DNA from: Ischnura elegans
Taxonomy: Eukaryota > Arthropoda > Insecta > Odonata > Coenagrionidae
Direction: 5' to 3'
Length of the DNA: 64,000 nt
Assembly: GCF_921293095.1 (NCBI RefSeq)
Contig: NC_060251.1
Coordinates: 65,799,585 to 65,863,584, forward strand
The notes beneath the pieces were generated by a model. The model was not told the DNA's origin, did no database searches, and was given only the letters and a program-made list of their open reading frames with translations. How positions within the stretch are numbered: the first letter of the stretch is position 1; every line of letters starts with the position of its first letter. Both the position numbers and the translations under genes were made by a program. This document shows, in pieces, positions 54,862-64,000 of this stretch.

Positions 54862-56390
54862 AGTTTGGTTCCCAAGGAAAATCAGTGTAACTTACACAAA
54901 ATGTGTGAGGTGACTTTCATTAACTTGATAGCCAAGGCCATATATGTGCTGTATACATTTTGTACGGGGTGTATATAATTTTAAATAACAGCTTGATCAC
55001 TGCTACAATTTATTTCTAGTGAGCTGCACATTGATCGTCTCACTTCCTCTCTCTTTTCCTTTTGTAATGGGAAATGCATTTGTGCTAAGCTTACTGCTTT
55101 TTCAACAATATTGGTGGCGGTGGGGTCCTCTATTTGTAGGATTCAAAAAGATGGTGGTGTAAGGAATGGTGAAAGAGTTTTCATCGGAGAAAGAAGGAAG
55201 TTGACTTAAATTTTTTATTTCCACTAATAACAGGTATGCAATTTGGTTCATTTGGCTTATGCTATTTCTTGGCTGGGTCATTTAATATTTGTTTCACATT
55301 ATATTTTTGTATATTATTCCTTTAAATGAATATTATCTACACTTATAAATGAATGTAAGTGTAATTTTGTTCAGATCCTCAGTACTGCAGGGATCTCGCC
55401 CAAATCCCCCCTTATCCTGGATCCAGAACTGGGAGCATTGGAGGCATTTTAGACTTGGATAGCTTGACAATTTTGCTGTGGCTGAACGTGGCATCATGAG
55501 GATATGGAGGATACCACAAGATAAAGTGGGATAGTGAGAAATTAATCTGCTACTTCAATAACTTCTGAGACAGGCTTTCTAAGGAGGCCATTCAGATCTG
55601 GCCTAGAAAAAACAATATTTATTCAGATATGGGTTCAAAACATAGCAGAAGTGGAATCCCATTTTAAGGGAAAAAACTGATGGAGCTCTTTTTTATTCGA
55701 ATTCCTAAGATCTTTCTGCTCAAGCAGGATCCCAATTGCTCGGACTGTTTATAGTTACATATTGATGGTTTTTTAGTCACTCAGACTTATTTACTGTGAT
55801 GATGATGGACGAATTGTCTGTTGGTGACATGCAATGATTTGGAATTTATATATTTTGTTCAAGGTGAAATTTTTCCTAGTGTTTTCGGCCATTCATATAC
55901 ACATATGGATACAGAAAGAAGTAGAAACAAAGAGACAGAAACATAAACATGTGAAGATGGAATGATGGCGTAAAACATTTGGAAAAATTTCATCTATCCA
56001 GCTATTGAGGATACTCTTATCTCCTGTTTCTGTTGGGGGTTAATGCAACCAAACCCCCAGATATAGCTCAATGTGTTGGCCAAGAGATGGCTCTGGGCAC
56101 TGCTCCCGCCACCGAGGAAGAATTGAATACACACAGAAGCAGAAATAAAATGAAAGATTGTCTCATTCACTCATACAGTACTATACACATAGCACATGTG
56201 TTTCTGGGAACCCCGATCCCAACAAGAAGAAATTAACCAATGAGGTTACAGACATATTCAATTCACATAAGTCACCACAAGCAAATATTCAAATGCAAGT
56301 ATAGTTAGAAGTTAAAACAAGGAACACTCATGAAGATGACATAGAGGTGGTGTGGCGATGGAATGATGGCCGAAAACACAAAAAAATTTC

Positions 56391-56462
56391 ACCTTGACTG
56401 GGAATAGTACCACAGACCTTCTGCTTTCCTGGAAAATGCTCAGAGCACCGAGCTATTGAGGC
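56391..56462 (-). repeat. Degenerate tRNA-like SINE head
   Basis: On the minus strand GCCTCAATAGCTCGGTGCTC ... CAGTCAAGGTG retains A-box-like and acceptor-like parts of the family seen at 35746 and 22368, with a poor B box (GGTACTATTCC). A related fragment lies near 55985-56020 and an inverted tail near 55861-55900. Confidence 0.5.
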
Positions 56463-56710
56463 TACTCTTTATATGCATACTACTAACAATGGCTTACATG
56501 GTACAGGAAAGGTAATAAGGTATCTAATGTACATTAGCTTTTTTATACATGCATTTTATATCCTCTAACTGGGATTTAAAAAGTTTTAAAACATACAGTT
56601 TTCATATTAAAACATACATCACAAAAATATAGGTAAATATTCATAGAATATTTCTTTAGAAAACACCTTGAAGAAGGAATATTTTTACGATGACAAAACA
56701 GAACATGGAA

Positions 56711-56859
56711 TTAATTGTCATATCGTAAATGCTTTCCCATCAGATTCTCTGCCTTTCTCAAAATTTTGTCCCTTCCTCGCTGATTTACACGGATTTTTTT
56801 GTCAATCTTCTCAGCTCGGTCTTTCATTATTTTGTCCCAATATTCTTTCTCCTCAGAAC
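56711..56859 (-). CDS. Larp7: Larp7 last exon and stop
   Basis: 149 bases after acceptor catctttcag: SEEKEYWDKIMKDRAEKIDK, then a basic tail (QRGRDKILRKAENL) and TAA at 56711-56713. It parallels the HEQRYWQKILVDRQAKL helix of vertebrate LARP7. Confidence 0.88.
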
Positions 56860-59800
56860 CTGAAAGATGAATGCGAATATCTATCAATCTATTAAAGACG
56901 AAGAGGAATACCTACTGAATGCAGCAACATAAAATGGCAGCATGCAGTTGGGAAAAATCAAAGCCTTCCAGATGGCAATAAAATGGAATACAATTTAAAA
57001 AAAGTGTTCAACATTTTCAAGTATATTTGACCAAAACATTGAATCATGGTATTGGTGGCAATCAAATACATAAAAATATGGTTACATGGTTTTATTAGCT
57101 TGATGAATTGCAACTAGGGGAAAAATGTCTCAACAATGTTTGTGCTGCCACTAATATTTCGTGAGACAGTCAGTTTCCTTTGTGATGGCATGATTTTCTT
57201 CAGCCAATTTCTGATGGGGTAAATTCAAACACATTGCAATCTTTCTATTTCCACCATGGGCTTCAATTGAGTAGGACCTAATGAGACTGTGAAAGAAGGT
57301 ATTGGGTATATGCTTGGTACTGGGAAGGAGAAAAAATATGGGTAATTTTCATAATGAGAGTTAAATAGAATGTTTCAAAGGCATTGCATATGAATTATCT
57401 CATGCAACCCCATTGTGGTGACCAGCAAGAATGACACTCCGGGGTAGGCAAAGTGTGGATATGCTGTCTTCAACATACATTCTTCTGGTGAAAAGAGTGA
57501 CTCAAACTTTTTGATTTTACCTCATTAGAATTTGGCCTAAGAATAAAATGCCATCAGAGAGGACAACAATTTTCTCACCTAGGATTAACAGAGGCACAAA
57601 CTTTGCTTGGATACTTTTACCCCCATAGTACATGTACTCAATGAAGAGCCTTGGCCCTGACGAAATTTATTTCATAATGGAGAGGAATGTTTTTTTGGGA
57701 AGGAGCAGTATTTTAAATTTGTTTTCTAAATATGCCATCTACCTTTAAACCAGAAATATCATTACATTGGGAGGTCTTTTACAGAACACATTTAGCTAAA
57801 AACATTCTTTTTCCGTAAGGGTTTGATAGCTAGGAGTTCTATTTTTTTCATACATCATTGATTATTGCAATCAAGGAGACTGCATAGAGCAGGCCCTATA
57901 GAAGGTTGATTTCTATTGCCACTTCAGTCGCATTTCAATCGGTTTTCAAAAATGTCCATAGCATGGTGATTAATGAAATGCAAAGGAAAGCTGTGCACTT
58001 TGTAATAAAACTGCTACGTGTGTAAAGAAAGCGTTACAAAGATGCTTAACGAATTAGGATGGGAGACTAGAAGGCTGGTATCCTAACATCGCCTATGCAT
58101 ATTGAGGTGGCTTATGGGATAATATGTAGATTTACCCTTTTACACTGTTTTGCATTGCTTATTGTACAGTTAATTTTACAATAGGTTTCATCTTGAGGGG
58201 CAAAAACCTTAGACCTGGAGATGATTTCATAACATTGACATTTGCATCTAAATTATGCATTCAGCGGGACAAACCAATGTGTTTAGTTCTGCCCAACTAA
58301 CGAGTGGTCCATGGGTTCCGATTCCACAGAAATTTTTGAGAAATGGTCTTCAGCGATCTCCCTCCTAATGCCCAACTCCTCTCTCAGTGAACCTCCCGAG
58401 AAAAATTATACACAAAAATTCACCTTCCAAGACACTCCTGTCCTCCCACGGTATATCTTTGATGAGCTCCTTGGCAGCTTCTGCAGAGTGGCATCTTATA
58501 TATGCTGCACTTGCAGCATCTTTTACATCAATATACGCGACGGAGTCACTCTTAGGGAGATTCTTGACTTCTTCCTGTTTTGAAGAAGGAATCCATTTGA
58601 TCAAAAATATCATTGTACATAAAATTATAAATAATATCAATAATTTAGATTGGGTGGATGCATAACAATAATACTATAACAATGGTAACCGATGGGAAAC
58701 TTGAGAAATTATTCATACCAGTGATAGGATTATTGACTGATGCTGCTAACACAATGGTAATTTCTCTCTATTACTAAAACTATTAACGGAATGCTTCGAA
58801 GTATGAAGCAGTCACATAAACATAATCTTGATCCATCTCTATTTGGACAGTGAAGAATAGGAAGCAATTGCTATCACCATTTTTTTTTACATTGCCAAAA
58901 AATCAGTACACAAAACGAATGTACAGAGAGATCTATTTGGATTGAGCCTAACTAAAAAGGTGGCAAGTCACAAAACATCAGCAGGAATTAAAGGTGCATT
59001 TTAGTTTGGAAAATTGGCTATATGGCAGTTTTGGGACTCAATACCTCAGAATTTAAACATTATGTCTCATTCCATATTTTTAGATGCATATTATTTATGC
59101 TCTTCATTTATTTGATGTTCACACAACAACCCACATTGATGAATCAGTTCCCAAACGATCAAGAATTTGAATAGCATTAACTTAAGACTGAGTGGGACTG
59201 CAATGACTTGGGTACTCTTGTCCCTTGTCTTTAAGTGGCAGGCAGGTTGAACAGTATCAAAGTAAAGATAGTAAATTTATGGTAGCCTGAATGATGGGGA
59301 ATGGGTGGGGAGCTTCATCAGGTGACCTGTTATTTAGACCTTTCTGAGTCCTGCCAACCCAATGTTTATTCTGTTTGTCACTTGCAGACAGCACACAAGA
59401 GCACCATAGTTTAATTATGAATGGTCACCCATCCAGGCTAACAATTAGTCTAGGTCCAAGATTCCTTAACTCTGGTGGTCCAATGGAAACTGGTGTGTTA
59501 ATATGGTGAGGCCCTAGCCCAAGAGGGTTCTAATTGATTACGCTCCAGTAGAAAACCACAATAACCATTCAGTCAACGTCCCTTGATTGAATTTTGATTC
59601 AGCAAACAAAATATTTTAGGAATAAATACATATTAAATTGCATGGAATATCCAGTTACTTTTCATTTGTAACCCTCTGTAATTTGAAGCAAATGTAGAGA
59701 ATTTTGGCTATCAATCAAAGTGAAACAAGCTGAAGTGCATACCTTAAACTTCCGTGCAGCCTCCAGTGGTTCTTTGAAAAGGATCTTTACAATGACACCA

Positions 59801-62800
59801 GGAACAAACTTCACCCTAGGTTTCCCTTTCTCTTCCACTGTCTTTGGTGCATCTTCGTGGTCTTCTCCCAGTTCCATGTCCCCACCATGGTATTGCTGCT
59901 CCACACTGTTGCCCTCACTCTCACCACCCCAATAGTTGCACCAACGCTTTCCCATCATCTGAGATCGCAACATCTGCATGTTTTTCCTCTGCAGCTGCAA
60001 GTACTTGTTCCTCAGACGCTTCCAGTCCCTCCTACATCAAAACAAATGTGTAAATAAAAATTATGCCATCCTAAAGTTATTATCACCAGTGTCAAGTGAT
60101 GGTGAGTATTCATCTAGTACTCATGCAGCTTGCCTTCCCTTGCCCCTTGATTAAGAACCATAGAATTTCTATTGGCTTAAATATTGCATGGCATAGTCTC
60201 AGTGATTACTCAAAGTTTATGAACAATTAAGCTTCTTTTATAGCGAAACATCCTGTTTTATTTGATATCCTGTTTTCCTAAATTTATGTATGTTTAAAGT
60301 AGTTCTAGAATTGTAGTTAACTAGTCCGTGCTAGACCTTCAGCTGTGACACCACAAGTCACGGGACAACCACCAAACCCAATACTCCCACAACACTGCAC
60401 CTTTAAAATACTAGTATAAGGAATATTACCGTTAGCTCAAGTAATTCTTGACAGTTCTTGACGAATACATTTTCTCATGGGCTTTTCATATACATTATTG
60501 CAATATGGTAGCCAAAATAGCTCTTTCCCCCAAAGCTAATCCATTTTTGTTTACTCTAATTATTGCCGACAACATCTAGCCAGTACAGAGGTCTCCACTC
60601 ATTGTCAAACGAGATGTTCCAATAACAGGTTGACAAGGTTAACACAAGCGTCAGCAAAACAGATGCATAAAACTGCTTTCATGTGAGATTGTAGGATACA
60701 GCAATATTAATCATAACGCCAGACAAAAATTTGTACAATTCTACAACATTTAAATTTAGATATTTACTCCAGAGATATTGTCTCTGCCAGGGGAGAGGAG
60801 GGGGCTGAGGGGAAGTATGTATCTAGCAGCAGAAATAAGAGGTACAATGGCGTAGCCTTGGTGTGGGGTAGTCCTTTGGGTCGTGGAACTGGTTGCAGGG
60901 AACCATACCTCATAAAAGTTTAGGGTTACATTAACACAAATAAAATATTGACCCAAATGAAGTACATAATTGCTTAGGTTGTTCAATACCATAGCTTTTA
61001 CAGCCCCAAAATATCCATCCAATTTCGGGTTCTTAATACTTAGGACCCTTGAGGCATGGATTCCCATAATTTTAAAGTACATAAACATATTTCAGAACAT
61101 GAATATAAACATATATATTTAGGTCATTTCGAAACTAGGAAAACATAAATTTTCCAAACTATGAAACATAAAAGACCTAATATTGACTCACTTGGACAAG
61201 ATGCGCAATCCCAACGGTTCTCCTTCCAACTTTTCCCGTTTGTTCCTGTTCCTCTTTTTCCGTTTCCGTTTCACTCCTCCTTCTTCATCACCTCCACCTT
61301 CAGCCTCCAACTGCTCCCCTTCACTGCGACTTCTCTTCATTTCTAAAGTAAAATATCCCATTGATGAGAAACTCCTTTGAGCAGAAATACTTCCTCATCA
61401 AAGTCACTTTAAATATATCAGAGGCTCTAAATTAAAAATTAAATTTCTTCCGATGAAATGTTTCAGAAAAATTAAAAATTAGCAGTTTCATGTTGATTAT
61501 AGAACAGTAGAACTTGAGAGCAGGTGATATTTCATCTATTTCATTGTAAACAGACATTTAAAATTATTTTATTCCCTTTTGACCGATGACAGAAAACAGA
61601 AACAAATGAAAGTCTATGAGTCAAAACTAGGTGTGATGGATTTTGCAAAACTTATGGAATATCAGGGTGTTGTATACGTATTTGCAATTCAAATATTTCC
61701 GACCTATAACTCCAAAAGTCATCATGAATGATTTCAAAGGCTAGATTTTCAGGTTGATATTCAATTTACTTATGGTTTTCAATAGCAGTCAACATAAATC
61801 AATTTAATTGTTTAAATTTATAGAATAACCCTGAAACACTTGTGTCCTAGTCATGATATGAAGAGGATTAAGAGTGAATTCATGTAGAACAGAATCCAGA
61901 CAACCATAAATTAATTGAAAAAATTAAAAAGCTATTCCTGACAAACTTTTTTAATGCATGCTAAAATATAACAGTTAAAATGTTATCATCTTCAGAAAAA
62001 TCATAAAAAATAAATGTTAACTCGTCACAGATCTTACTTTTAATTACTTTCACTACCTTGAACTAAGTACATATTGGATTTGATCTCAGAAAAAGCATCG
62101 AAGGACACTGCTGCTATGTGATACCATGCATTCAGAAAATGTTTTAACTGCCAAAAGAAACTTCTTTAATACAGACATATGATAGGACACAGTTCTAAAA
62201 ATTCTCACCAGTTTCTCCTTCCTCATCCTCTACCTCCTCATCTTTCTTCCTCTTGCGCTTCTTTTGACTCTCAGCTGCCTCAGTAGATTCAATCTCTTCT
62301 TCAACCACTAGAATATTAAACAGTGTAGGACAGAGATAGAAAAATATTATTTGAAATAAAAAATTAGAGAGTTGATAAGATAAAAAGAATAACTTTAATG
62401 AAGTTCCACCTGATATCACCTTATTCCTCGTAGACATGATCACAATACTCTTTAAATTGAGAATTCACTTCATTTTCCTGTCCCTGAATGACTTTGTGGC
62501 CCAACTTCAGTTAAATGTAACCAACATATTCAAACAGAAAGGCAGGAATTTGCCAATGATTCCATAAAATGCAGAGGCCTGGCTCAAGCCCTGTTCTTAA
62601 TTTTATGCACTGTATTTTAAAGTCCATTGAAGAAGCATGACTATTTTATAAACTTTTAATGTTATCCATCACATTTGTTAGTGGTATTCATCAAAAGTTT
62701 TGGAGGCAACAGTGCATGCACAAAGCTCTCTCATGGGACTGGGCACTTTTCTGATTGGGACTGGATACAATCTATTGATTAAGGTTGATTCTTGATAAGG

Positions 62801-62976
62801 AGTCGGTTACATAGAATCGCATGGATGCTGACAGCTAGAGGATACAAAAGATGACCTTCAAAATTGTGTGCCCTTACCATCCTCAACAGCTTCTTCATCA
62901 TCACTGCTATCTCTTTTTCTCTTTCGTTTCTTCTTTTCCTTAATGGCACCACCACTCTCTTCCTTAGTTAAACCCT
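56711..62976 (-). CDS. Larp7: La-related protein 7, C-terminal part (6 exons, 5' incomplete)
   Basis: Larp7 binds and stabilises 7SK snRNA in the snRNP that restrains P-TEFb (family knowledge). Minus-strand exons 62976-62878, 62307-62209, 61342-61192, 60031-59743, 58574-58424 and 56859-56711 join in frame (311 residues plus TAA). Order: Lys/Arg and Glu/Asp-rich linker (EKKKRKRKRDSSDDEE, QKKRKRKKDEE), then RDWKRLRNKYLQLQRKNM (matching the DWLALKEEYLALQK helix of human LARP7). The C-terminal xRRM follows: KFVPGVIVKILFKEPLEAAR, RNP3-like VAYIDV, the conserved Arg in AAYIRC, and a C-terminal helix EKEYWDKIMKDRAEKI. The La motif and RRM1 lie beyond 64000. Transcribed towards the deaminase gene. 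Strong assignment. Confidence 0.88.
56860..58423 (-). other. Larp7 last intron
   Basis: 1.56 kb, AT-rich, no other feature seen. Confidence 0.6.
58424..58574 (-). CDS. Larp7: Larp7 exon: core of xRRM
   Basis: 151 bp, acceptor ttcaaaacag, donor gtgaat. Encodes EEVKNLPKSDSVAYIDVKDA, ASAAYIRCHSAEAAKELIKD and IPWEDRSVLE. YID is the RNP3 (Y/W-x-D) motif that marks the xRRM, and the RNP1 position lacks the usual aromatics, as expected. Confidence 0.92.
58575..59742 (-). other. Larp7 intron
   Basis: 1.17 kb, AT-rich, no other feature seen. Confidence 0.6.
59743..60031 (-). CDS. Larp7: Larp7 exon: helix and first half of xRRM
   Basis: 289 bp, acceptor ttttgatgtag, donor gtatgc, 96 codons after one split base. 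Encodes RDWKRLRNKYLQLQRKNMQM, an acidic spacer, then KPRVKFVPGVIVKILFKEPL, the first xRRM strand. The other open frame of this exon ends at a TGA and does not join its neighbours. Confidence 0.92.
60032..61191 (-). other. Larp7 intron
   Basis: 1.16 kb. A 110-codon minus-strand open frame near 60756-61088 has no recognisable domain. A gtgtggggtagtcc-type GC-richer patch near 60780-60900 may be a repeat remnant. Confidence 0.5.
61192..61342 (-). CDS. Larp7: Larp7 exon: basic linker to LRILSK
   Basis: 151 bp, acceptor ttactttag, donor gtgagt. Encodes MKRSRSEGEQLEAEGGGDEE, GGVKRKRKKRNRNKREK and GLRILSK, which runs into the conserved (K)RDWKRL helix of the next exon. Confidence 0.87.
61343..62208 (-). 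other. Larp7 intron
   Basis: 866 bp, AT-rich, nothing seen. Confidence 0.6.
62209..62307 (-). CDS. Larp7: Larp7 exon: second basic/acidic linker
   Basis: 99 bp, acceptor aatattctag, donor gtgaga, same phases and same length as the exon before it. Encodes VEEEIESTEAAESQKKRKRK and KDEEVEDEEGET. Confidence 0.85.
62308..62877 (-). other. Larp7 intron
   Basis: 570 bp, AT-rich, nothing seen. Confidence 0.6.
62878..62976 (-). CDS. Larp7: Larp7 exon: basic/acidic linker
   Basis: 99 bp, acceptor gatgcag, donor gtaagg, 2-base lead and 1-base tail. Encodes GLTKEESGGAIKEKKKRKRK and RDSSDDEEAVED: a nuclear-localisation-like basic run next to a probable CK2-type acidic patch. Confidence 0.8.
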
Positions 62977-64000
62977 CTGCATCACCCGAGATTTATTCAA
63001 AAGAAAATAGGATATCTTTTGTAACAAATAGCATTTTAGCAAGTTTACCAGCATCACTACTTTGTTCAATGTGCTTCTAAATTTGAGCTAATTTGCAAAA
63101 GAAAGCTTATATTTATCCATATATTGACTTCAAATCAAAATTGCTCCATATTTAAGCACTTGAAATTATTTAAAACTAATATCTGTTCATTTTATCTCTG
63201 CGGGTCAACTTTCGTGAGATCCCGGACACTCTCGGAGGGCCTCGCTGAAGGAGGAGGGGCCTCGCTGAAGGGGGAGGGGCCTCGCTGAAGGGGGAGGGGC
63301 CTCGCTGAAGGGGAAGGGGTAGTACCGAGAGAGAGAGAGAGAGCAGGAGCGACCTTAACGTTGCCAAATGTACATAGCCGCCCTTGTGTCTCACTGAAAA
63401 GGTGTGACTCACACGTGGCCACAGATATTTTGGGCCCGGCGGCGAAACAATGCATACAATTTACTGAGAATAATCCCATCTCAGAAGCCAGGATATTGTC
63501 CGCAAAATGCGAGACCGCTGGTGAAAGGCATACATAGGCGTAACATTCTTATAAACGGGGAGTGCAAGGGAAAAGGATTTGGCAACACAGCTAGCAGATT
63601 CACGAAGTTGACACGACGGAGGTCTGAGAGCGACTGACGTTCCGAAGTGCTAGACCACGCCTACTGTCTGCTGATTGGCAGAGGGAAAGTCACGTGTAGA
63701 TAAACTTTCCCTCCTCTCACCCCAACTCGGTTAAGCCACACCAGCTCACCCGCAAAGATAAAGTGAACAGACCTTAGTCACAATATGTTGCATAAGAGAT
63801 TGAGTCAGTCCCTAAATCTTTTCAGTCCGGTTCTCCCCCATCGGTACTCGGTTCCAAGGATGAACTCTTATTATCTGAATTAATGGCAAATTTAAATGAA
63901 CAACCAAAAGATGTGAATGAATATGATTTCACTAGAGATATAAATTAGCAGGAAAGCTCAGTAGAAAAAACTTAAGATTGTCTCCATAATTTTATTTGCC
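62977..64000 (-). other. Larp7 intron or upstream region, GC-rich from 63.2 kb
   Basis: No Larp7 exon seen. From 63200 to 63780 the sequence is GC- and CpG-richer, with a minisatellite, a GA microsatellite, a CCAAT box (reverse attgg at about 63673) and cacgtg. This could be an element or an internal promoter; undecided. Confidence 0.4.
63235..63320. repeat. 20-bp minisatellite (about 4 units) with adjacent GA microsatellite
   Basis: Exact 20-base period ggaggggcctcgctgaaggg (63235-63320), followed at 63326-63343 by (GA)n. Open on the minus strand as an SEAPPPSARPL-like repeat; probably not coding. Confidence 0.9.

Larger units (their letters stand above)
53702..56710. other. Intergenic repeats between the deaminase gene and Larp7
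   Basis: No gene recognised. It contains a foldback repeat (54631-54861), SINE-like copies (55857-56475) and AT-rich filler. Confidence 0.45.

Noticed and set aside
1-64000. CRISPR arrays, bacterial operons, prophage
   Set aside because: Repeats here are MITEs, minisatellites and inverted repeats; genes are spliced and eukaryotic.

Overview
This is a eukaryotic, almost certainly arthropod (probably insect) nuclear window. It is AT-rich overall. Short coding exons with GT-AG splice sites sit far apart between long introns full of small DNA transposons, retroelement wrecks and inverted repeats. There are no operons, bacterial signals or CRISPR arrays. I cannot name the species from sequence alone.

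Layout. (1) 1926-33097, + strand: the 3' two thirds of a misshapen/TNIK/MINK/MAP4K4-type Ste20 kinase gene. Twelve exons are recognisable. They encode the disordered middle region and the complete C-terminal citron-homology (CNH) domain, with stop codon and 3' UTR. The kinase domain lies upstream of the window. (2) 35.7-42.2 kb: a transposon graveyard. It holds a tRNA-like element, a GIY-YIG endonuclease fragment, and a Penelope-like reverse transcriptase on the minus strand. That reverse transcriptase is broken by a 406-bp MITE and by a 2300-bp element with 23-bp terminal inverted repeats. (3) 42777-49689, + strand: a three-exon gene for a 582-residue protein. Its long RG- and Pro/Gly/Ser-rich repetitive N-terminus is followed by a zinc-dependent deaminase domain (HAE ... 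SPCxxC) that resembles the AID/APOBEC family. This is the most interesting gene in the window. Its second intron carries an antisense, dead CR1/L2-like LINE that has a 2A-like peptide and is itself split by a TTAA-flanked foldback MITE. (4) 49.7-56.7 kb: intergenic DNA with MITE, SINE and foldback copies. (5) 56711-62976, minus strand: the C-terminal six exons of La-related protein 7 (Larp7), including its xRRM. The La module lies beyond the right edge.

The three host genes do not form an obvious pathway: misshapen is a JNK-pathway kinase, Larp7 is a 7SK snRNP protein, and the deaminase may be a nucleic-acid editor or mutator. The exon phases of each gene are mutually consistent: 770 codons for the misshapen part, 583 for the deaminase and 312 for the Larp7 part, each including the stop. 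That is the main internal support for the splice models. All assignments come from reading motifs by eye; no database search was run.
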